Source of the DNA: Mycolicibacterium monacense
Lineage (GTDB): Bacteria > Actinomycetota > Actinomycetes > Mycobacteriales > Mycobacteriaceae
Reading direction: 5' to 3'
DNA: 64,000 bases
Assembly (NCBI RefSeq): GCF_010731575.1
Contig: NZ_AP022617.1
Location: 3,100,001 to 3,164,000 of the forward strand
Position 1 is the first letter of the stretch; each line of letters starts with the position of its first letter. A program made the translations under genes and the position numbers. Below the pieces are notes generated by a model. That model had not been told where the DNA came from. It worked only from the letters and a program-made list of their open reading frames with translations, and ran no database searches. Below, piece after piece: positions 43,636-51,361 of this stretch.

Positions 43636-44154
43636 TCACGTCGCAGCTTCCTGTTGCGGCTCAACAAAGGTTTCAACCCTCACGCCGTGTGCTGGCCGCA
43701 GCGTGATGTCGAAACGAAGTCCGATGTCGTCGCGGGTGGCAATCAGGGCTTGCCGCCGCTCGGCGGGCAGGCGGCGGAGCAGGGGGTCCTTGGCGAGATG
43801 GCACCCTGGAAGGTAGGCGCGGGTTATCAGCCGATCGAGAAGCCCTCGAGCATGCACCGACACCGCAATGAACGGCGCTGCCCCGTGCTCGGGTGCTCGA
43901 GGCGGCACCATTCTCATGCTGTAACGACCCTGTTGGTCGGTGATGACGCTCTTTGGGCGGGTGTAGTTCCGGCCGTCGCACCGCGGCCGTCCGATCTTCG
44001 TCGCCGCGTTGTCGTCGTCCCCCGCGGCGTGCCAGGTCTCGATCAGGACGTTAGGAACTGGTCGACCATCTTCATCCGTAATCACCCCGTGAAACTGAAT
44101 GGCCCCGGACGCGCCCGCCGCCCGGTCGCACTGCCACCGTGGAGAAGCTGCCAT
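43636..44154 (-). CDS. Protocatechuate 3,4-dioxygenase alpha-subunit-like protein (PcaG-like), without a PcaH partner
   Basis: 172 residues. Intradiol-dioxygenase fold: IQFHGVITDEDGRPVPNVLI, ETWHAAG, VITDQQGRYSMRMVPP, PFIAVSVHARGLLDRLITRA and DPLLRRLPAERRQALIA match PcaG. The Fe(III) ligand motif HIH of catalytic PcaH subunits is replaced by AVSVHARG, as in PcaG, which is structural. No PcaH gene is nearby. It is 2 bp downstream of the SCP2-like gene and 155 bp upstream of yrbEA. It may partner a PcaH encoded elsewhere or have another role. Confidence 0.75.
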   Translation of the reverse strand: MAASPRWQCDRAAGASGAIQFHGVITDEDGRPVPNVLIETWHAAGDDDNAATKIGRPRCDGRNYTRPKSVITDQQGRYSMRMVPPRAPEHGAAPFIAVSVHARGLLDRLITRAYLPGCHLAKDPLLRRLPAERRQALIATRDDIGLRFDITLRPAHGVRVETFVEPQQEAAT

Positions 44155-44156
44155 GT

Positions 44157-44555
44157 TCAGTCTCCCCAGACGAGTCCGTCGACCTGACCTAGGAGGCGGA
44201 GTCCGGCGCCGAGCACCGCCATGTTCGCCATCGCCACCTTGACCGGGCCCACGAATTTGATCTTGCGCGTCGCGATGGCGTTCGCTACGCCGAGCTCGCC
44301 GTCCGCGACCCGGTGCCAGACGCTCGCGGTTGCAGTCAGAACGAAGTCAGCCTTTCGCCCTTCGATCTGCACCCCGCCGTAGACGGCCTCACCATCGGTG
44401 ATCTCCAACTGTGAGACCTGGTCGTTGGCGTCCTGTACTCGCCATTCGATCAGCATGCTCAATTCTTTGGCACCCTGCCGGATCTCGGCCGAGTCGTTCC
44501 ACAGGTCGCGGTACGCGCGTGCCCACTCGGGCGACATCAACGCAACGGCAGTCAT
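44157..44555 (-). CDS. SCP2-like sterol/lipid-binding domain protein
   Basis: 132 residues. The pattern fits a single SCP2 fold: an N-terminal helix region (PEWARAYRDLWNDSAEIRQG), central strands (LEITDGEAVYGGVQIEGRKA, DFVLTATASVWHRVADGELG) and a C-terminal part (KFVGPVKVAMANMAVLGAGL) resembling the TGKLKVKGN region. Such proteins bind hydrophobic ligands. Between an oxygenase and a lipid importer, a substrate-carrier role is reasonable. A second SCP2-like gene is at 61319. Confidence 0.7.
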   Translation of the reverse strand: MTAVALMSPEWARAYRDLWNDSAEIRQGAKELSMLIEWRVQDANDQVSQLEITDGEAVYGGVQIEGRKADFVLTATASVWHRVADGELGVANAIATRKIKFVGPVKVAMANMAVLGAGLRLLGQVDGLVWGD

Positions 44556-44583
44556 TATCTAATCCACTCCTTCGGTCGACGAG

Positions 44584-45081
44584 TCAAACGGGGTACACCA
44601 GATAGCGCGGCGGAGTGTTGTCCACCACCACGAATTTCTGCTGAAACAGCGCGGTTTCATCGTCAAGGACGACGACGTCTTCGCTGTAGCCGCTGACCAG
44701 AATCCCCGGCTCGCCGGGGGCGCCGGTGTAGGTGACGAGGACGTTGGACCGTACCTCCCAGCGGTCTTCGCCGAGCTCACGCATCGCCGTACGCTGCTGA
44801 AAGTGGCGGGTGTCGTAGGGTTCGACCGTGCCCGCCCAGACCTCCTGGATCATCTTCGCGCGGTCGGCCAGCCGTTCTCGGCAATCGTCCATCATGTACG
44901 CCAGCGGCAGCCCCTCACGGACGTTCTCCATCGCGCGCACCTCGTAGGCACATTCCGTCGCGAACAGGGCAAGCCACGCGGTGAAGTCTTGATCGTCGAC
45001 TGCGCGGGCGTAGGCTCCCAGCAGTTCGTCCACCAGGTACGCGGCACGTGCCCGCCGATCTTCGACGCTCGATTTCAGCAA
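44584..45081 (-). CDS. Ring-hydroxylating dioxygenase beta subunit 5
   Basis: 165 residues from TTG 45081, which overlaps the alpha 5 stop and has AGGAGGTGA about 6 nt upstream; the frame to 45111 lies inside alpha 5. NTF2-like fold (AYLVDELLGAYARAVDDQDF, LALFATECAYEVRAMENVRE) and FQQKFVVVDNTPPRYLVYPV at the end. It is diverged from the other betas, as expected for the partner of the salicylate/anthranilate-type alpha 5. Confidence 0.88.
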   Translation of the reverse strand: MLKSSVEDRRARAAYLVDELLGAYARAVDDQDFTAWLALFATECAYEVRAMENVREGLPLAYMMDDCRERLADRAKMIQEVWAGTVEPYDTRHFQQRTAMRELGEDRWEVRSNVLVTYTGAPGEPGILVSGYSEDVVVLDDETALFQQKFVVVDNTPPRYLVYPV

Positions 45082-46256
45082 AACTCCATCACCTCCTGGT
45101 AGTGCGCCCACCAGCCGGTATTGGCGACCTCGTCGTTCTGCGACGACTCCGATAATGGTCGGCCGACGCCGGCGACAAAGCGCTGATAGCCGCCGTCACG
45201 CGCGGTCGCCTGCACGCGGTTGTAGACGGCGGCGTCCTCGATACTGATGAAGCCGCTCGGCCCCAGCAGATTTGACGACTGGCGGACTCGGTGGCGTGCG
45301 AAGTCCTCGGAGTCACTGGCATGGCCGAAGAACGTGTATCGCACCTCGGTACGATCAACCCCCAGCGGGCGGGCGTACCGGATGTTGATTGTGTCGACGT
45401 GACGCACGATCCCGGTAACCGGCCGTAACGCAATCACGCGGGCTCGGCTGTCATCCCCCATCCGCGTGACCACACTCGGGTCAGCCAGGAAACCGTTGTC
45501 CACGTAGGGTTGCGCATCGTACAGAATCGACATGTGCCCATAGGGCTTGCTGACCAAGACGTTTCCGCTGCCGCCCTGCCAGTTGAGCAGTTTGAATGCG
45601 CTGTGCAGCAGCGGCGCGTGATAGGGATCGTTGTCGATGTAGGTTTTCCAATTACTCTGAAACACCACCGTCTGGTAGCCCAGCAACGTCAAGTTCCCGT
45701 CATCGACCATGCAGTCGCGCAACGGATCCGCGCTATCGCCGAGATAATCGTCGAACGGCGGCGGCTGCGCAGCCATGCTGACGAAGATCAAACCCCACGC
45801 CTCGACTACGTGCAGCTCCCGGAGGCCGTAGTCCTCCTCGCGAAAGTCCGGGCGAAACTGCATGCGGCGGGGCGCGCCGGCGAAACGGCCGTCATTGTTG
45901 AAGATCCACCGGTGATACGGACACTCGAATCGCTCCGCCACCCCGCACCGGCGCTGTTCCAGTAGCGTTCCCCGATGGGCGCAGGAGTTGACGAACACGC
46001 GGATGCGGTCATCGCCGTCTCGCACCATCAGCAGCGGCACGTCGGCCAGCCATCTCGTCCGGAAGGCGTTGCGCTCGGCCAGCTCGGCCCGGTGCGCGAT
46101 CGGATGCCAGTAGGGGCCATAGAAGATGCGGGTGAGCTCTTCCCGGTAGACGTCGGGGTCGCTGAACACCTCTTTGGGGATGTCCGCTGCAGAGGTGAAC
46201 CGTTTCCGGATCGCCGGCTGTATGTGGTCGAACTCCATCGTCGGTCCAAGCTTCAC
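45075..46256 (-). CDS. Ring-hydroxylating dioxygenase alpha subunit 5 (salicylate/anthranilate/terephthalate type)
   Basis: 393 residues from GTG 46256 overlapping the propeller-gene stop (GTGA); ATG 46238 is an alternative. Rieske ligands C92, H94, C112, H115 (SCAHRG, CPYHRW); catalytic iron D210, H213, H218 in NDPYHAPLLH, the form seen in NagG/AndAc/TphA2-like oxygenases. The residue after the second Rieske histidine is Arg where Gly is usual. The substrate is probably an aromatic acid. It shares a coupled operon with beta 5, the SCP2-like and PcaG-like genes. Confidence 0.9.
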   Translation of the reverse strand: MKLGPTMEFDHIQPAIRKRFTSAADIPKEVFSDPDVYREELTRIFYGPYWHPIAHRAELAERNAFRTRWLADVPLLMVRDGDDRIRVFVNSCAHRGTLLEQRRCGVAERFECPYHRWIFNNDGRFAGAPRRMQFRPDFREEDYGLRELHVVEAWGLIFVSMAAQPPPFDDYLGDSADPLRDCMVDDGNLTLLGYQTVVFQSNWKTYIDNDPYHAPLLHSAFKLLNWQGGSGNVLVSKPYGHMSILYDAQPYVDNGFLADPSVVTRMGDDSRARVIALRPVTGIVRHVDTINIRYARPLGVDRTEVRYTFFGHASDSEDFARHRVRQSSNLLGPSGFISIEDAAVYNRVQATARDGGYQRFVAGVGRPLSESSQNDEVANTGWWAHYQEVMEFC

Positions 46257-47338
46257 TGCGCTGTTCCCTTCTTCGGCGTCGCGATGTGGGTGATCGCGCC
46301 CAGGCCGTCGGCCAGGCACTTCCAGGTGTGGCCCTCGTCTTCCGACACGTAAAGCCCACCCGCCGTGGTGCCGTGGTACAGCAGCAGCTCGCCGCCTTCA
46401 GTGAGCTCGCCTTCCAGCGCCCAGACCATGTCGAACAGGCCGCGGTCGTCCTCGCTATTCAGCCGTACCCAGGAGGCGCCACCGTCGTTGCTGCGGAAGA
46501 ATCCCACGTCGGCGCCGCGGCGTCGGCGCAGTTTGGACGGCGACAAGAAATAGACGTTGCCGTTGATCGCGCCCATCACCAGCCGGCGCACTGCAGCCCA
46601 CTTCGGTGGGATGCCGTCGGCCGCGGCGAGGAACACCACGTCGGGGTCGGCGGGATGCACCACGATCGCGTCTTCGGTGTAGTTGCGCTCGCCAAGTCCG
46701 TTGTTGGACTGCACCCAGCTCGATCCGCGGTCGGTGCTGCGGTAAATGCCCTTGCCGCCGCGGTAAGGCTTGGTGTCTTGGCCGGTGGTGACGATGAGCC
46801 GGTCGGGAGCTTCCGGGTGCAGGACCACGCGGTGGATGTCGTGACCGAGGCCATCGATCTCCTCCCACGTCTGTCCCCGGTCCCGGGTGATCAGGAGGGA
46901 TCCAACTTCAATGCCGACGTAGACGACGTCAGCTTCTAGTGGGTGCACGGCGATGGTACGGACGTGCGCGATTCCCGGGCGGATGGGGAAGCTCCACCTT
47001 TTCGCTTCGGGTACGCCGAGGACGTTTCCACACTCGGCCCAGATCCCGTCTTGCCACCGCAGCAAGTGCGCTGGTTCTGTTCCGGCGTAGAGCGCGTTGG
47101 GCGTGTGCGGATCGAACGCCAGCGCGCGCACGTCGCGGTGGGCGAGGCCATCGCCGAGGTCAGTCCAGTGGTCTGCGCCCGCGGTGGCGAGAAACACGCC
47201 GTGCTTGTGGACGGCGACGGCGACGCGCTCGTCCTGGACAGCCATGGCCATGACCTGCCCCGGCAACTCGGGCCAGGCCCGGGCCTTGCCGTCGCCGGAC
47301 ACGGTGAACACACCGCGGCTTGTCGCGGCGACGACCAT
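46253..47338 (-). CDS. Asp-box (BNR) beta-propeller protein, cytoplasmic
   Basis: 361 residues from ATG 47338 (GGGAG 5 nt upstream); GTG 47356, overlapping the dehydrogenase stop, is an alternative. Four Asp-box repeats S/T-x-D-x-G-x-x-W are visible near residues 151-158, 201-208, 283-290 and 332-339 (TRDRGQTW, STDRGSSW, SNDGGASW, SEDEGHTW), with repeating VVHPADPDVVFLAA-type strands between. This is the sialidase/sortilin-type propeller. No signal peptide or sialidase Arg triad is evident, so glycosidase activity is doubtful. It is locked between an alcohol dehydrogenase and alpha 5 by overlapping or near-overlapping ends. Confidence 0.8.
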   Translation of the reverse strand: MVVAATSRGVFTVSGDGKARAWPELPGQVMAMAVQDERVAVAVHKHGVFLATAGADHWTDLGDGLAHRDVRALAFDPHTPNALYAGTEPAHLLRWQDGIWAECGNVLGVPEAKRWSFPIRPGIAHVRTIAVHPLEADVVYVGIEVGSLLITRDRGQTWEEIDGLGHDIHRVVLHPEAPDRLIVTTGQDTKPYRGGKGIYRSTDRGSSWVQSNNGLGERNYTEDAIVVHPADPDVVFLAAADGIPPKWAAVRRLVMGAINGNVYFLSPSKLRRRRGADVGFFRSNDGGASWVRLNSEDDRGLFDMVWALEGELTEGGELLLYHGTTAGGLYVSEDEGHTWKCLADGLGAITHIATPKKGTAQ

Positions 47339-47352
47339 CAAGTCTCCCTCAC

Positions 47353-48378
47353 TCACGGCTTCACCAGCACCTTGACCAGACCCTCCCGGCCCTCCAATAG
47401 CCCGCCCAATCCCTCCTTGACGGCGCGGTCCAGCGGGACTCGAGCGGTGATTTGCGGCGCGAGCGCGAGTTTTCCGTCGGCGATCAGGGCGAGAACGGCC
47501 GGGAAATCGTCGAACATGTCGTAACCGAAAACCATCCGGAGCTGAATCTCCTTGAGCAGATGGCGGTTGACATCGAGCGAGGCCGCGCCGGCCCACGACG
47601 ACATCTCCATGAAACGGCCCTGTTTGCGGAGGCAGTCCAGGCCCTGTGTGAACGCCTCCGCGCTGCCCGCCACATGGAAGACCACGTCCACCCCTACACC
47701 GCGGGTCTCCTCCAGGATGCACGCGGTGGTCCCGGGGTCATGCGGATCGAGCACCAACGTGGCGCCGAGGTCGCGCGCCAGGCTGGCCCGCACGCCGCTT
47801 GGTTCCGTGACGAAGATTCGCGCAGCTCCGGCCGCGCGTGCGCACTGGATCACGGTGAGCCCGAGTGCCCCGGCACCGAGGACCATCACCGTTTCGCCGA
47901 GGAGCAGTTCCGCTCGCCGCACCGCGTGGAACGCCACCGCCGTCGGCTCGGTCAGCGCCGCCTCCTCGAGGTCCACCACGTCCGGCACTCGGACTGCGAG
48001 CCGAGAGGGCACTGCGACGTAGTTCGCGAGGCCTCCGTTTCGGGTGAAGCCGATCCATCCTGGGCGCTGGCACAAGTGGTAGAGCGACCGGTGGCAGTAG
48101 TGGCAGCTCCCGCAGAAATCCATCGGGATCACCGCGGCGCCCTCCCCGATGCGGGATTGGTCGACGCCCGCTCCGACCTCCACGATCCGGCCCGAGACCT
48201 CGTGACCGAGCACCACCGGCGGCTGCGAGAAGGTGGGCCCCGCGACATACTCGTGGAGGTCAGTTCCACACAGCCCTGTCGCCGCCACTTCGATGATGAC
48301 CTCACCGTCCTGCGGCGCCGGGTCTGGCACCGACGTCAGACCGACGTCGTTGGTGCCGTTGAGAACGATCGCTTCCAT
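47353..48378 (-). CDS. Zinc-dependent alcohol dehydrogenase (MDR family) 2
   Basis: 341 residues. Catalytic zinc C37, H59, E60 (GLCGTDLHEY, LGHEVSG); structural zinc C89, C92, C95, C103 (FCGSCHYCHRSLYHLC). NAD motif GAGALGLTVI. Same class and residue spacing as the enzyme at 24457. It follows the SDR gene by 57 bp and ends 14 bp before the propeller ATG. Confidence 0.88.
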   Translation of the reverse strand: MEAIVLNGTNDVGLTSVPDPAPQDGEVIIEVAATGLCGTDLHEYVAGPTFSQPPVVLGHEVSGRIVEVGAGVDQSRIGEGAAVIPMDFCGSCHYCHRSLYHLCQRPGWIGFTRNGGLANYVAVPSRLAVRVPDVVDLEEAALTEPTAVAFHAVRRAELLLGETVMVLGAGALGLTVIQCARAAGAARIFVTEPSGVRASLARDLGATLVLDPHDPGTTACILEETRGVGVDVVFHVAGSAEAFTQGLDCLRKQGRFMEMSSWAGAASLDVNRHLLKEIQLRMVFGYDMFDDFPAVLALIADGKLALAPQITARVPLDRAVKEGLGGLLEGREGLVKVLVKP

Positions 48379-48435
48379 CTCAGCTCGCGGTGCTTTCGTG
48401 GGTCCGGTGTAGATTCCAGCGGTTGGGGATCATGC

Positions 48436-49290
48436 TCATACCGCCTCGAACGCCCGGAAAGTGACGCCGGCGGTCATGCCTCCGTCGACCGGCAGTACGG
48501 CACCGGTGATGTAGGACGCCTCGGGCGAGGCAAGAAACACAGCCGGCGCCGCGATCTCGTCTGGTCCTGCGAAACGCTGCATCGCGCAGAGGTCCACCAT
48601 CATCGAGGCGTGTTCGGGGTGCTCGGCCAGGAACCGTTCGATCCTCGGCGTGCGGGTGCCCCCGGGGGCGATCGCGTTCACGCGGATGTTGTCGCGGGCG
48701 AAGTCGAGGGCCATGTTCTTCGTGAGTAGCACGACCCCGCCTTTGCTTGCGCTGTAGGCGGAGCACCTGTTCTCGGCGAGGATCCCGGCCGTCGACGCGA
48801 CGTTGACGATCGACCCGCCGCCACCCTGGCGCAGGAGTGGGATGACGGGTTTGGACATCTGAAAGACACTGCCGAGGTTCATGTCGATCTGGCTGCGCCA
48901 CTGCTCCTCGCTGATCTCCTCCACGTTGCGAGCCAGGCTCCCGCCGACGACGTTGAACAGTGTGTCGAGCCGCCCGAACTCGGTCAGCGCCCGTTCGACG
49001 ACACTGTTTGCAACATCGCTGAGGCAAACGTCGCCGGCGACGCCGCAAACCGCCGCGCCGGACTCGGCCAATTCATGCACGGCCGCATCGAGGCCCTCGC
49101 CGTCGGTGTCGGCCATGACACAGCACCCACCTTCGCGGCACCACCGCAGGGCGATCGCCTTACCGATTCCCGCGGCGGCGGCAGTGACAATTGCGACCCG
49201 GCGGTCCCCCGCCTTCACGGCACTCACGCGGCGCCGATTGGTGAACGGGCGCACTTCGCGCATAGCCTGGGCAGAAGCTTCATCAAGCAC
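48436..49290 (-). CDS. Short-chain dehydrogenase/reductase
   Basis: 284 residues from GTG 49290, overlapping the alpha 6 stop by 8 bp. Cofactor motif TAAAAGIG (a variant of TGxxxGIG), NVVGGSL instead of NNAG, catalytic Ser in NVASTAGILAENRCS and YSASK. PVDGGMTAG is the usual C-terminal signature. Position after a PAH-type oxygenase suggests a dihydrodiol dehydrogenase, but the pattern is that of a classical 3-oxoacyl-reductase-like SDR, not the BphB subgroup. Confidence 0.82.
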   Translation of the reverse strand: MLDEASAQAMREVRPFTNRRRVSAVKAGDRRVAIVTAAAAGIGKAIALRWCREGGCCVMADTDGEGLDAAVHELAESGAAVCGVAGDVCLSDVANSVVERALTEFGRLDTLFNVVGGSLARNVEEISEEQWRSQIDMNLGSVFQMSKPVIPLLRQGGGGSIVNVASTAGILAENRCSAYSASKGGVVLLTKNMALDFARDNIRVNAIAPGGTRTPRIERFLAEHPEHASMMVDLCAMQRFAGPDEIAAPAVFLASPEASYITGAVLPVDGGMTAGVTFRAFEAV

Positions 49291-50650
49291 GCCCGCCGAA
49301 TGCGGGAGGCTGACCCATGTATTCCAGCCATCTCCCCCAAAACCGCCGCTGATTCTGCTCGGCGTACCCGCTCGGGAGGGCCTCTCCCGGCCCTGGCCAG
49401 TCGGTGAGCGGAGTCAAGTCCATGCCCATTTCGTAGTTCAGCAGGCCTTCACCGGCGAACGGGCCCTGGACAGATTCGGTGATGGCCTTCCATGCCTCGG
49501 CGTCGTCCTGTTCGAAAACCCCACCTGGGCCGAAGTTGTTGACGTAGGACGCCTGGGACGCATCGCGCAACCATTCCGGAGCATCGCGTTCGACCAGGAA
49601 CCAGGAGAGGATCTCCATCCGATCATGGGAGAGCGGATGCCATACCCGGAACGTGATGAAGGGGGTAGGGGGCGACATGTGGTCCTGCGCGAGGGTCACG
49701 TTGATGAACGACAAATTCGGGAACACGGTGCCGTGAATAAAGGATGAGCGTCGCATCAGGTCCTTGTGTACCGGCGACGGGTAGGACGTCGCCATCTGGT
49801 CGACGACTTCGTCGGGGTATCCCTCGTACTCGGGAAAATCGGCGAGCGTGGGCGGAAAGCCGAGTACGCCGACGCCGTGGCCGTTCTGCAGCGAGATTTC
49901 CGCTGGTGCGCTCGCGAAGTTTGGGTCACCGGGCGCCATGCCTAGCTCGACCATCGAGCGGTGAGCAAAGAGGGTGTGGTAGGAGTCGCCGACAAAATTG
50001 TCGGCGGCTGTCTTCCAGTTCGCTGACATCACCCATCGATGCGGTGCCCCTATCACCTCCAGACCGCCCGCTGTCTTCTTCGCAATGAGGTCGAGGTAGA
50101 ACGTCGTGTCGCCGAGGTAGTCGGTCAGGCTCGGCGCCTTCGGATCGACGCTGCCGAAGATGAATCCGGCGTACGAGTCGACATGGGGGATGTGACGTAA
50201 TCCCCACTGCGACTTGTCGAAGCCGCCGGGATAGGCCTCCGTCATCGCCGGCACGCCGACGAGCTCTCCGGTGTTGCTGTACACCCAGCCGTGGTACAGG
50301 CATTGGAAGTGCGCGGTGTTTCCCATCTCCGCCCGGCACACGAGCGCACCACGGTGGCGACAAGAATTGGACAGCGCCTGGATGCGGCCGGAGTTGTCCC
50401 GGCAAACGATCACCGAATCGGCCCCGATGTGCCGCACGACGAAGTCGCCGGACTTGGCCAACTCCGACTCGTGTCCGAGAAACACCCAGGCGCGCCCGAA
50501 GATCCGCTCCATCTCGATCGTGTGTAGCGCGGGATCGCTGACGACGCGGGCCGGTAAGCGCCCGACCTTGAGCCCGTCCGCTACCTCCCGCAACGCGCGC
50601 CGCAGGTAGGGATCGGTCGCGTCAGCTGTTCCGGTTGTTTCGGTGGTCAT
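49283..50650 (-). CDS. Ring-hydroxylating dioxygenase alpha subunit 6 (PAH/NidA-like)
   Basis: 455 residues, ATG 50650. Rieske ligands C97, H99, C117, H120 (SCRHRG, CLYHGW); catalytic iron D222, H225, H230 (GDSYHTLFAH), third ligand expected in FEQDDAEAW. It belongs with alpha 1 and 4. Unusually, the beta gene precedes it (60-bp gap). The first six codons are shared with a relic leader at 57125, marking one edge of a duplication. Confidence 0.92.
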   Translation of the reverse strand: MTTETTGTADATDPYLRRALREVADGLKVGRLPARVVSDPALHTIEMERIFGRAWVFLGHESELAKSGDFVVRHIGADSVIVCRDNSGRIQALSNSCRHRGALVCRAEMGNTAHFQCLYHGWVYSNTGELVGVPAMTEAYPGGFDKSQWGLRHIPHVDSYAGFIFGSVDPKAPSLTDYLGDTTFYLDLIAKKTAGGLEVIGAPHRWVMSANWKTAADNFVGDSYHTLFAHRSMVELGMAPGDPNFASAPAEISLQNGHGVGVLGFPPTLADFPEYEGYPDEVVDQMATSYPSPVHKDLMRRSSFIHGTVFPNLSFINVTLAQDHMSPPTPFITFRVWHPLSHDRMEILSWFLVERDAPEWLRDASQASYVNNFGPGGVFEQDDAEAWKAITESVQGPFAGEGLLNYEMGMDLTPLTDWPGPGEALPSGYAEQNQRRFWGRWLEYMGQPPAFGGRA

Positions 50651-50710
50651 ATGGTTGGACCCTTTCTGGAAACGGCGATATCCACGCGGAGGTGGTGAAC
50701 GGAGCTGGCC

Positions 50711-51220
50711 CTACAGGACTACCGACAGGTTGTCGATAGGCAACGTCGAGTGATCGAGTAACACCTCGCGCCGAGCGAGCCGCAGCGAATCGTCGGTGCG
50801 GCGCAACACGTCGACGCGTTCGGCCGAGAGCAACTCCCACCGGCCGCTATCTCCGCGGCTGCGAAAGAACAACAGATTCGAGCGCACGGTCAACTCATCA
50901 GCCTCCGGTCCGGCAACCGTGCGAATGTTGGACACGAAGTGCCGGGTCCGCGACCGAGGTGACTCGGCCCACGAGAAATCCGTCTCGCCCCGAAGGACCC
51001 GCATCTCCAAGCCCGTGTAGTCGTCGTTCCAATGCGCGATCGCACCCACCCAACCCGCGGAATCCTCACGGGTGGTGCGCACCGGAACCACATACCGGAT
51101 GTCGGGGTCGAGCAGACCCAACCATTCCCGGAACTGCCCCCCATCGAGTAGCTCCGCCTCCCGGAACATGAACGCCTCGACAGCCTCACGGGTATCCCGA
51201 TCGACCGCAACCGCGTTCAT
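50711..51220 (-). CDS. Ring-hydroxylating dioxygenase beta subunit 6
   Basis: 169 residues from ATG 51220, with GAGGAG 9 nt upstream. A longer frame from GTG 51256 exists, but in the duplicate at 57186 that GTG is GTC, so the ATG is the better start for both. NTF2-like fold: EAFMFREAELLDGGQFREWL, WAESPRSRTRHFVSNIRT, SAERVDVLRRTDDSLRLARR, LLDHSTLPIDNLSVVL. First gene of a long same-strand gene train running toward the mce operon. The tandem operators lie 44-76 bp upstream. Confidence 0.92.
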   Translation of the reverse strand: MNAVAVDRDTREAVEAFMFREAELLDGGQFREWLGLLDPDIRYVVPVRTTREDSAGWVGAIAHWNDDYTGLEMRVLRGETDFSWAESPRSRTRHFVSNIRTVAGPEADELTVRSNLLFFRSRGDSGRWELLSAERVDVLRRTDDSLRLARREVLLDHSTLPIDNLSVVL

Positions 51221-51263
51221 CACACCGAACTCCTCGACCAGACCATCAACACTCACTCTCTAT

Positions 51264-51296
51264 TCTGCTGAACAGATGTGTCCTCCGCTGTAGAGA
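51264..51296. promoter_or_regulatory. Tandem operators upstream of beta 6
   Basis: TCTGCTGAACAGA (51264-51276) and the weaker TCCGCTGTAGAGA (51284-51296; 9-10 of 13 matching) are 20 bp apart centre to centre. The same spacing occurs at 10094-10126. They sit 44 bp upstream of the beta 6 ATG. An exact duplicate of both sites is at 57739-57771. Confidence 0.55.
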
Positions 51297-51361
51297 ATGT
51301 AAGTCACGTCACACGGCCCGTCAAGACAACATCTCCAAATGGGCAACGACCAAAATGGCTC

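Larger units (their letters stand above)
50632..51361. repeat. Promoter-plus-beta-gene duplication, copy A
   Basis: About 730 bp closely similar, in the same orientation, to 57107-57837 (offset 6475 bp). It covers the first 19 bp of alpha 6, the beta 6 gene, its leader and both operator sites. The right side is cut by the IS3 element at 51362. Confidence 0.9.
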
